64,000 nt of DNA from Priestia taiwanensis (GTDB lineage: Bacteria; Bacillota; Bacilli; Bacillales; Bacillaceae_G), in assembly GCF_014638355.1 (NCBI RefSeq), contig NZ_BMFK01000001.1, forward strand, positions 697,160 to 761,159. The letters are read 5' to 3'. Below the pieces are notes generated by a model, which worked only from the letters and a program-made list of their open reading frames with translations, did no database searches and was not told the DNA's origin. The number at the start of each line of letters is the position of its first letter. Position 1 is the stretch's first letter. Position numbers and translations under genes: made by a program. Of this stretch, positions 52,734 to 60,173 are shown piece by piece.

Positions 52734-53189
52734 ATGAGTAAATCATTTGATCGTTTTGCTAGTATTTTCTTTTTATTAATTGGTTTTTTATTTACATATG
52801 AGAGTCAGAAAATTTCAACATCTGCGTATGGAAGTAATGTCGGACCGAATATTTTTCCATTTGTATTAGGAATTATCTTGATGCTTATTAGCCTTCGTTT
52901 GTTGTATGAAACATTCCGTTATAAAGAAGAGGGGAAAGAGAAGCAGTCATACGATTATAAGAGCTTCTTCATTATTTTCTTTACAGCTTGTTTATATGTT
53001 TTCTTTTTGGAGACGATTGGCTATGTCATTTGTACGTTCATTTTCTTATTAATTAGCTTCCAAACATTAGAAAAGGGCAAATGGTTAACATCTATTATCG
53101 TTTCATCTTCTTTTGCTGTTGGGACATTCTATGTGTATGTGCACGTGTTAAAAGGAGCTTTACCTAGTCCAGAGTGGTTACCTTTTTAA
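52734..53189 (+). CDS. tctB: Tripartite tricarboxylate transporter TctB subunit
   Basis: A 151-residue small membrane subunit with four helices (about residues 10-26, 42-62, 82-100 and 105-145 in two parts). YGSNVGPNIFPFVLGIILML is the conserved TctB block. It pairs with TctA to form the sodium- or proton-coupled channel. AGGAGGAAC precedes the ATG, and tctA follows after 12 bases. Confidence 0.87.
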   Translation: MSKSFDRFASIFFLLIGFLFTYESQKISTSAYGSNVGPNIFPFVLGIILMLISLRLLYETFRYKEEGKEKQSYDYKSFFIIFFTACLYVFFLETIGYVICTFIFLLISFQTLEKGKWLTSIIVSSSFAVGTFYVYVHVLKGALPSPEWLPF

Positions 53190-53201
53190 GGAGGGGAAGT
53201 A

Positions 53202-54734
53202 ATGGGAACAATTGATTATTTATTACAAGGATTTGGTACAGCGTTCATTTGGTACAACTTACTTTTCGCCTTATTCGGTGTACTAATTGGAACAGCTGTT
53301 GGTGTCTTACCAGGTATTGGACCGATGAGTGGCGTAGCGTTATTGATTCCGGTAACAGCGTCTTTAACATCTGGTCTTGGATTACCTGCCGATCAAGCTG
53401 CGACAAGCTCGATTATTTTATTAGCGGGTGTATATTACGGAGCAATGTACGGTGGTTCGACTACGTCTATCTTATTAAATACACCAGGAGAATCCTCGTC
53501 TGTCGTAACAACACTTGATGGATATCAAATGGCCAAACAAGGACGAGCTGGGAGTGCTTTATCTATTGCGGCAATTGGATCATTCGTAGCAGGACTTATT
53601 TCAGTTATTGCATTAGTATTGCTAGCAGAACCATTCTCACAGCTAGCAATTTCATTTGGACCGGCAGAGTACTTTTCATTAATGTTACTAGGGCTATGCG
53701 CGGTTAGTGGATTAGCTGGTAAGTCGATGACGAAAGCGCTCTTAATGACGGTTGTTGGTTTGTTACTTGCGACGATTGGAATAGATGCTGTATCAGGTGT
53801 AGCTAGGTTTACATATGATTACACGGAATTATATTCAGGAATTGAATTCTTAACGCTAGCGGTTGGTTTATTTGCGTTAGGAGAAGTATTTAAAAGTATT
53901 GTAGAGAAAGAACGTAATGACGGAGATGTAGCGAAGATTACGAGCATTTACCCAACGAAGCAAGAGTTGAAGCAAAGTGCCGCACCAATTGCACGTGGTT
54001 CGATTCTTGGATTCTTAATCGGGGTATTACCAGGGGCAGGAGCAACATTAGCATCTTTCTTCTCGTACAGTGCCGAGAAGAAAATTAGCAAAAACAAAGA
54101 TAAGTTTGGTAAAGGTGCGATTGAAGGGGTTGCAGCACCAGAGTCAGCAAACAACGCTGCATCAGGGGGAGCACTAATTCCGTTATTAACGTTGGGTATT
54201 CCTGGATCAGGTACGACAGCGATTTTAATGGGAGCATTCATAATGTACGGTGTTCAGCCAGGCCCATTATTATTTGAAGATAACCCAGAAGTAGCGTGGG
54301 GCGTAATTGCGAGTATGTTTATTGGAAACTTAATGTTATTGATTTTGAACATGCCACTTATTAAAATATTTGCAAAAATTATTACAACACCACCAAAATA
54401 TTTATTGCCAATTATCGTAGCTATCTCAATTTTTGGTGTGTATGCAGTACAAGTATCAATATTTAACTTATGGTTGTTACTTGCATGTGGTATTATCGGT
54501 TACTTCTTAACAAAGCATGATTATCCTGTTGCACCGCTTGTGCTAGGAGTAGTATTAGGACCGATGATTGAAAATAATATGCGCCGTGCTCTAACGATTT
54601 CAAACGGTGATTATATGATTTTCTTAACACAACCAATGTCTTTAGGTTTCTTAATTGTTGCGGTTTTATGGTTATTAATACCTTTTATTTTAAAAGCACG
54701 TGGCAAAAACGTTATAATAAATGTAGAAGGCTAA
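53202..54734 (+). CDS. tctA: Tripartite tricarboxylate transporter TctA subunit
   Basis: The large membrane subunit, 510 residues, with about 12 helices. Its signature repeats are GVLIGTAVGVLPGIGPMSGV and GFLIGVLPGAGATLASFFSY. NAASGGALIPLLTLGIPGSG is the central motif and the YGAMYGGSTTSILLNTPGES block is near residue 85. All are intact, so the permease should work. AAGGAGGGG lies before the ATG. A small terminator-like hairpin separates it from the sensor gene. Confidence 0.92.
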   Translation: MGTIDYLLQGFGTAFIWYNLLFALFGVLIGTAVGVLPGIGPMSGVALLIPVTASLTSGLGLPADQAATSSIILLAGVYYGAMYGGSTTSILLNTPGESSSVVTTLDGYQMAKQGRAGSALSIAAIGSFVAGLISVIALVLLAEPFSQLAISFGPAEYFSLMLLGLCAVSGLAGKSMTKALLMTVVGLLLATIGIDAVSGVARFTYDYTELYSGIEFLTLAVGLFALGEVFKSIVEKERNDGDVAKITSIYPTKQELKQSAAPIARGSILGFLIGVLPGAGATLASFFSYSAEKKISKNKDKFGKGAIEGVAAPESANNAASGGALIPLLTLGIPGSGTTAILMGAFIMYGVQPGPLLFEDNPEVAWGVIASMFIGNLMLLILNMPLIKIFAKIITTPPKYLLPIIVAISIFGVYAVQVSIFNLWLLLACGIIGYFLTKHDYPVAPLVLGVVLGPMIENNMRRALTISNGDYMIFLTQPMSLGFLIVAVLWLLIPFILKARGKNVIINVEG

Positions 54735-54736
54735 AT

Positions 54737-54760
54737 CCTCTTTTTTAAAGAGGGTTTTTC
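54737..54760 (+). terminator. Weak terminator between tctA and the sensor kinase gene
   Basis: CCTCTTT/AAAGAGG arms have a very short loop and are followed by GTTTTTC. It may allow partial readthrough into the two-component genes. Confidence 0.5.
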
Positions 54761-54785
54761 TTATTGATTAATGCGGGGGAACGTT

Positions 54786-56390
54786 ATGCGCCTACATAAT
54801 AAGTTAATTTTGTTTATTAGTTTGTTAGTTTTTATTACAAGCATTTCGTACGAAATTTTATTTCGGAATATTTTGACAGATGTAATAAAGAATGAGACAG
54901 GTTCGAAAGCATTAACAATTGCCCAAATGATTGCAGATTTGCCAGATGTGAAAAAAGCATTTTATGAGGATAACCCATCAGCAATCTTACAACCATTAGC
55001 AGAACAATACCGTGTCATGTCTGATGCGGAATATGTCGTCATCGGTAATACAGAAGAAGTCCGTTATGCGCATCCAAAAGAAGAGCGTATCGGTCAGAAA
55101 ATGGTCGGTGGAGATAATGAGGCTGTATTGAGAGGAGAAAGTATTATTTCTAGCTCAATTGGTTCTTTAGGTCCATCGTTAAGAGGAAAGACCCCTGTGT
55201 TTGGTGAAGGTGGAAATATAATTGGGATTGTTTCGGTAGGATTTTTAAATAAAGAGATAGCAGAAGACATGAGTGAGTATCATTATCGAATGATTCGAAT
55301 GAGTATTATACTGTTATCAATTGCTGTTATTGGTGCAGTTCTAATTGCATATAAGGTAAAACGTTCATTGTTTGGGTATGAACCTGAGCGAATTGCTCAT
55401 TTGTATGAAGAAAAACAAGCCATTTTAGAATCAGTACGAGAAGGAATTATAGCGGTTAACAAGCACGGAATTATTACTCTTGCTAATTCAAATGCATTGA
55501 CGATGTTACAAGTTCCAAAGAATGAGAAGATTGAAGGAAAGTTCATTTTGAACGTATTGCCAAATTCTCATTTAATTGAAGTCGTTCGGACAGGAAAGAA
55601 AGAGTATGATGAAGAAATGTTATTACATAATGAAGTTGTTATCGTAAATCGATTCCCGATTTATGGTAAGCAAAAACGTATCATCGGTGCTGTAGCAAGC
55701 TTCCGTTATAAGTCGGAAATTAATCGCTTATCACGTGCATTGTCGAATATTAAGAAATATGCAGAAGGATTACGGGCACAGACACACGAATATTCTAATA
55801 AGTTACACACAATATCAGGACTTATTCAATTGAAATCGTACCAAGAAGCAATCGAATATATTACAAAAGAATCGGATATTACGCAAAATATCGTTCATTT
55901 TCTCATGAAGGCTATTCCAGACCCAATGCTAGCCGGATTATTAATTGGGAAGTTAAATCAAGCAAGTGAATCGAAAGTTCATTTAGTTATTAATGAAGAT
56001 AGTACATTTCAAGATGTCCCTAGTGAGATTAGTAGGGATGATCTCATTACAATTATCGGTAATATTATTGATAATGCAATTGAGTCTGTTCTTGATAATG
56101 AAGAAGGAGAACGTTTAGTTGAAGTATTCTTCACTGATTTAGGAACGGATTTAATTATTGAAGTTGATGATAACGGAGCAGGTATTCCGAAAGAGTTAGA
56201 AGAGAGTGTCTTTGAAATTGGATTTTCAACTAAGATGAATAGAGGGAATAGTGGATTCGGCTTACCGTTAGTGAAACAAGCAGTAACAAAATTAAATGGT
56301 TATATTACATATTCACAAAGTCATCTAAAAGGGGCAAACTTTACAATCGTTATACCGAAGAAAGGGGAAAGAACATGGAACAAGTCATAA
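54786..56390 (+). CDS. CitA/DcuS-type sensor histidine kinase
   Basis: A 534-residue membrane kinase. Helix 1 is at about residues 5-22, followed by an extracytoplasmic PDC/Cache-like sensor (YVVIGNTEEVRYAHPKEERI, then GSLGPSLRGKTPVFGEGG). Helix 2 is near residue 175, with a PAS domain after it (REGIIAVNKHGIITLANSNA). The SpoOB-type helix contains LRAQTHEYSNKLHTISGL, with the phospho-His in the HEYSNKLH motif. The ATPase end is GNSGFGLPLVKQAV. This layout senses citrate or C4-dicarboxylates in relatives. ATG 54786 follows GGGGGAACGTT. It overlaps the response regulator by 16 bases. Confidence 0.9.
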   Translation: MRLHNKLILFISLLVFITSISYEILFRNILTDVIKNETGSKALTIAQMIADLPDVKKAFYEDNPSAILQPLAEQYRVMSDAEYVVIGNTEEVRYAHPKEERIGQKMVGGDNEAVLRGESIISSSIGSLGPSLRGKTPVFGEGGNIIGIVSVGFLNKEIAEDMSEYHYRMIRMSIILLSIAVIGAVLIAYKVKRSLFGYEPERIAHLYEEKQAILESVREGIIAVNKHGIITLANSNALTMLQVPKNEKIEGKFILNVLPNSHLIEVVRTGKKEYDEEMLLHNEVVIVNRFPIYGKQKRIIGAVASFRYKSEINRLSRALSNIKKYAEGLRAQTHEYSNKLHTISGLIQLKSYQEAIEYITKESDITQNIVHFLMKAIPDPMLAGLLIGKLNQASESKVHLVINEDSTFQDVPSEISRDDLITIIGNIIDNAIESVLDNEEGERLVEVFFTDLGTDLIIEVDDNGAGIPKELEESVFEIGFSTKMNRGNSGFGLPLVKQAVTKLNGYITYSQSHLKGANFTIVIPKKGERTWNKS

Positions 56391-57070
56391 AAGTATTAAT
56401 CGTAGAAGATGATTTGCAAATTGCTACTATTCATAAACGTTTCGTTGAACGCATGGAAGGGTTCCAAGTAATTGGTATTGCGACAGACAGATTGGATGCA
56501 GAAGAACAATTACATATTTTACAGCCAGATTTATTGTTGCTAGATGTGTTCTTTCCGGACATGAATGGACTGGATTTTTTACAATATATAAAAGAACAAG
56601 ACTTACATTGTGATGTTATTATGATAACAGCAGCTCAAGAGCTCCAAACGGTAAGTACAGCACTTCGTAAAGGAGTATTTGATTTTATCATTAAGCCAGT
56701 TATTTACGAGCGATTTAAACAGACATTAACAAATTATTATGCATTTCATCAAAAGGTCAATGCCAAGTATACAAATAGATTACACTTGACACAAGAAGAT
56801 ATAGATAAGCTTGTGACGAAAACGTATCGTACCGAAAATTCGTTATTACCAAAAGGGATAGACAAGCTTACGTTAGACAAAATCATTTTTACGATGACAA
56901 ACTATAAGAATACCTTTACAGCGGAACAGTTAGGGAAAGAAGTTGGGATGAGTCGAACAACGGCAAGACGTTATCTCGAATTTCTCGTGTCACATGGAAA
57001 GATTGAAGCAGAGCTTTCATATGGAACTGTTGGTAGACCAGAGCGAGTCTATTCGTTGCTAACATCGTAA
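56375..57070 (+). CDS. CitB/DctR-type response regulator
   Basis: A 231-residue regulator. The receiver domain has the acidic pair in LIVEDDLQIA, the phospho-acceptor Asp in LLLLDVFFPDMNGLDF, the Thr/Ala switch in MITAAQE, and Lys in FIIKPV. The C-terminal winged HTH contains FTAEQLGKEVGMSRTTARRY. It is the partner of the overlapping sensor kinase and probably activates tctCBA when the carboxylate is present. AAAGGGGAAAGAAC lies before the ATG. Confidence 0.9.
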   Translation: MEQVIKVLIVEDDLQIATIHKRFVERMEGFQVIGIATDRLDAEEQLHILQPDLLLLDVFFPDMNGLDFLQYIKEQDLHCDVIMITAAQELQTVSTALRKGVFDFIIKPVIYERFKQTLTNYYAFHQKVNAKYTNRLHLTQEDIDKLVTKTYRTENSLLPKGIDKLTLDKIIFTMTNYKNTFTAEQLGKEVGMSRTTARRYLEFLVSHGKIEAELSYGTVGRPERVYSLLTS

Positions 57071-57074
57071 GAAA

Positions 57075-57524
57075 GTGTATACATATAAAACATATTATTC
57101 TCTGCCAGATAGAGAGATACAAAAGAAAATGAACCACTTACATGAAAGTGTTTTTGGTGAAGCAAAAGATATTTTCACAAAGCTTGAAACAAAGGATGTG
57201 TTTGTGATTAATCTTGCTTTCGTTGATTACGAACTAGTAGGTTATAAGGTTGGATACAAATTAAATCAGGATACGTTTTATAGTTGGCTAGGTGGAGTGA
57301 ATCCATCATATAGAGGTGCGGGAATTGCTTCAGCTTTAATGGAAGCACAGCATGAATATTTATGGAAAAAAGGATACAAAGTAGTTCAGACAAAGACAAT
57401 GAATAGGTGGCGTAATATGCTTATCTTAAATATTAAGAGTGGTTTTGATATTGTTCATACGTATATAGATAAGCAGAATGAAGTGAAGATCGTGTTGGAG
57501 AAAAAATTAGTAGGATATGAGTAA
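57075..57524 (+). CDS. GNAT family N-acetyltransferase
   Basis: A 149-residue acetyltransferase with start GTG. The acetyl-CoA loop is VNPSYRGAGIASALMEAQHE (about residue 75). LGGVNP and KTMNRWRNMLILNIKSGFDI are typical of motifs A and B in the YjdJ/YkwB type. It begins four bases after the response regulator stop with a weak ribosome site, so it may be translated by reinitiation. Its role is unknown. Confidence 0.83.
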   Translation: MYTYKTYYSLPDREIQKKMNHLHESVFGEAKDIFTKLETKDVFVINLAFVDYELVGYKVGYKLNQDTFYSWLGGVNPSYRGAGIASALMEAQHEYLWKKGYKVVQTKTMNRWRNMLILNIKSGFDIVHTYIDKQNEVKIVLEKKLVGYE

Positions 57525-57568
57525 GTTAAAGAATCAGTTTGTTTATTCTGACGGCGTGGGGGAGAAAA

Positions 57569-58333
57569 ATGATAGATGAACCTCTTCTTGAACATATAAA
57601 ATCATTGTTACACATGCATTCTCAAGGACTTCTTGGTGGCGAGATAATGCCAGAAGATGCTTTAATTAATGTTATTTCAGATGATGAACTATTAAATGTA
57701 TTAACATTGGGAATGTCTTTAAATTATCAAAGGGACTCTTATGCACTATGGCGTTCAATTGTACAAGCATATATGGATGATAGTACGAAGTGGATTTTTA
57801 ATCCGTATACAGTTTCTACTAGCAATATAGAAGATTTACATCAAGCATTACTTCATTACCGAGTTGCTTTACAATCAAATCGTCACCCTGAAATTTGGAA
57901 ACGTGTATCGGAAGGTATTACTCAATCTTCTATTACAAAAGATGTATTAGGACTAATTGAATCGGCTGAATATGATATTGCGATCTTGAAAAATATCATA
58001 CAAGTAAAACGTAAAATGGAATTCCCATACCTTTCTGGTCCTAAACTCTTTAATTATTGGTTATATGTGATGGAGAACTATGGAGGAATCAAATGGAAAT
58101 CTCGTGAGCTCATCACCATAGCACCAGATACACATATATTAAAAGCTACAGTAAAGCTAGGACTCTGTGCTTCAGACGTATTAAATGGTACCACTAAGGA
58201 TCGCCAGCTTGTTTCCGAAGCTTGGAAAAAAGCATTAATGGATAGTGGAGTTGCTCCAATCGATGTCCATACTCCTTTATGGTTATGGAGTCGTGCGGGA
58301 TTTCCAGCACTTCAAGTTCCGGAAGGTAGATAA
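57569..58333 (+). CDS. Protein of unknown function, possibly HhH-like
   Basis: A 254-residue mostly helical soluble protein. I do not recognise it. The region from about residue 160 (SGPKLFNYWLYVMENYGGI, then ITIAPDTHILKATVKLGL) is reminiscent of the helix-hairpin-helix/Asp region of OGG1/AGOG-type DNA glycosylases, where a PVDTHV-like motif carries the catalytic Asp. This is only a visual resemblance. The ATG follows GGGGGAGAA. It stands between two acetyltransferase genes. Confidence 0.6.
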   Translation: MIDEPLLEHIKSLLHMHSQGLLGGEIMPEDALINVISDDELLNVLTLGMSLNYQRDSYALWRSIVQAYMDDSTKWIFNPYTVSTSNIEDLHQALLHYRVALQSNRHPEIWKRVSEGITQSSITKDVLGLIESAEYDIAILKNIIQVKRKMEFPYLSGPKLFNYWLYVMENYGGIKWKSRELITIAPDTHILKATVKLGLCASDVLNGTTKDRQLVSEAWKKALMDSGVAPIDVHTPLWLWSRAGFPALQVPEGR

Positions 58334-58384
58334 AATAAGTAGAATTTGTATTGGAAAAGGTATTACATACAAGGGGTACAAATC

Positions 58385-58897
58385 ATGAGTAACAAAAAGC
58401 ATTTTCCGGAATTAAATACGGAAAGATTGTTGTTGAGAGAACTAACGATGGAGGATGCACCATTCATTTTCAAATTATTTAGTAATGAAAAGATGTGCGA
58501 GTATTTGTATGACGAAGAAGTGTATACGAATATAGAAGATGCAACAGATTTCATTGAGTGGAATGCTAATCCGGAAATAAAAGGACGTAATTGATGGGGT
58601 ATTGTCAGGAAAGAGGATAATGCTCTAATAGGAACGTGTGGATTTGACTCATGGGACGGATATAATCACATAGCGGAAATTGGTTATGATTTATGGCATG
58701 AATGTTGGGGATACGGCTATATGCAGGAGACATTAACAGCTGCGATTGAAAGTAGATTTCAGAATATGAAATTGAACCGGATTAATGCGTTCGTTGCATT
58801 AGAAAATGAGAAATCTACGTTACTTCTTGAACGCTTAGCTTTTAAAAAAGAAGGGGTATACAGAGATAAACATTTTTTATCGTGGTCGTTATTATGA
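58385..58897 (+). pseudogene. RimJ/RimL-type GNAT acetyltransferase interrupted by one in-frame TGA
   Basis: One frame of 170 codons encodes a GNAT acetyltransferase. The first part is LNTERLLLRELTMEDAPFIF. After the stop come NALIGTCGFDSWDGYNHIAE and the acetyl-CoA loop HECWGYGYMQETLTAAIE, ending DKHFLSWSLL. TGA 58592-58594 (codon 70) lies between GRN and WGIVRK, where a sense codon such as CGA (Arg) would fit. AAGGGGTAC precedes the ATG. The first 69 residues cannot bind acetyl-CoA, so activity is probably lost. Confidence 0.75.
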
Positions 58898-59044
58898 CCA
58901 TTATTCCTATTCGTTGTTGAAGAAAGATTGGTTAGAAAGAAGAACTAACGAATATTCCGATTAGATACAGTAGTTTAAATGAAATACGAATCCTTGTAGT
59001 GTGCATAAGCTAATAATAACGCATATGAAGGAGGAAGAGAGTAT

Positions 59045-59254
59045 ATGGAAAGAATGACGATAATGCTGATAAGATTAATTATTTTTGTTGGGAATTTTTT
59101 AATTATAACTTCGATTATGGGGAAAATAGGTGACTTATTATATCCATATCATGTAGCGGTTAATTTTATCCTAATAGGTTTGATGATTATCATACCATTT
59201 ATTGCGATGGAATGGATGGTGTATTATTTACGAAAGACAGTGAAGAGATATTGA
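59045..59254 (+). CDS. Small hypothetical membrane protein
   Basis: A 69-residue protein with two hydrophobic helices (about residues 6-24 and 37-58) and a basic end, RKTVKRY. GAAGGAGG lies ten bases before the ATG, and a good terminator follows. No family is recognised. Confidence 0.65.
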   Translation: MERMTIMLIRLIIFVGNFLIITSIMGKIGDLLYPYHVAVNFILIGLMIIIPFIAMEWMVYYLRKTVKRY

Positions 59255-59256
59255 GG

Positions 59257-59292
59257 AAAAGGTGTTACTCACGGCGAGTAGCACTTTTTCTT
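59257..59292 (+). terminator. Terminator before the ABC transporter operon
   Basis: A 14-bp stem (59257-59270 with 59276-59289) is followed by CTTTTTC. Confidence 0.8.
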
Positions 59293-59301
59293 TTTCTATA
59301 A

Positions 59302-59357
59302 CTTAAGAAAAACTTAAGAAAGTTTGAACAGTTTTGTTAAGAAGTTGTTTTTATACT
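59302..59357 (+). promoter_or_regulatory. Activator-type promoter with 11-bp-spaced direct repeats
   Basis: CTTAAGAAA occurs at 59302-59310 and 59313-59321, an 11-bp period typical of OmpR-family response-regulator sites. A third TTAAGAAG lies at 59338. The -10 is TATACT (59352-59357) with no good -35, fitting an activated promoter. Confidence 0.5.
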
Positions 59358-59390
59358 AAGCTTACAACTTCAAACAAAGGGGAAATGGAC

Positions 59391-60173
59391 ATGATTCAAA
59401 TAAATAGTTTAAATAAATCATTTATACTTGGTAACCAAAGCTTTCCTATTTTAAGAAATATTGATCTTACAATTCATAAAGGCGAGTTCGTTTGTATTAT
59501 GGGAGCAAGTGGATCAGGAAAGACGACGTTATTACAACTATTAGGGGGATTGGACACGCCGACATCTGGAGAAATCACCGTAAAAAACGTGACGATTTCA
59601 AAACAAAAAGAAAAACAATTATCATTGTTCCGCCGTAAACATATTGGTTTCATCTTTCAACAATTTAATTTAGTACCCGTTTTTAATGCAGAGGAAAATA
59701 TAACTTTACCACTCATGTTAGATAATGTAGCAAGTCAAAAAGCATCACAAAAAGCAAATGAATTACTGAAACTAGTAGGACTAGAGGGAAAAGAAAAACA
59801 TTTACCAGCGCAGTTATCAGGAGGACAACAACAACGTGTTGCTATTGCACGAGCATTCGCAAATGAACCAGCATTATTATTAGCTGATGAACCGACAGGA
59901 GCGCTTGATTCTGAGAATACGAATACGATTATTCGAACGCTTCGTAATGCATGTGATGAATTAGGGCAAACAGCAGTTGTTGTTACGCATGATTCGTTCG
60001 TAGCAGCACATGCAGACAGAATTATTTTCTTATTTGACGGAGAAGTTGTCCAAGATTATGTAGCGATGGAACAGTGGCAATTCCGAAATATGAATGATGA
60101 AGTAGCACGAATTCAGCACATTATGAATCAATGTACGAATAAAGGGGGGATGAAACATGCGATGGATATATAA
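59391..60173 (+). CDS. ABC transporter ATP-binding protein (MacB/LolD type)
   Basis: A 260-residue ATPase. Walker A is GASGSGKTT, the Q-loop FIFQQFNLVPVFN, the signature LSGGQQQRVAIARA, Walker B LLLADEPTG, and the H-loop VVVTHD. These mark the MacB/LolD/BceA group that partners FtsX-like permeases in peptide or antibiotic export or sensing. AAAGGGG lies before ATG 59391. It overlaps the permease by 17 bases. Confidence 0.92.
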   Translation: MIQINSLNKSFILGNQSFPILRNIDLTIHKGEFVCIMGASGSGKTTLLQLLGGLDTPTSGEITVKNVTISKQKEKQLSLFRRKHIGFIFQQFNLVPVFNAEENITLPLMLDNVASQKASQKANELLKLVGLEGKEKHLPAQLSGGQQQRVAIARAFANEPALLLADEPTGALDSENTNTIIRTLRNACDELGQTAVVVTHDSFVAAHADRIIFLFDGEVVQDYVAMEQWQFRNMNDEVARIQHIMNQCTNKGGMKHAMDI

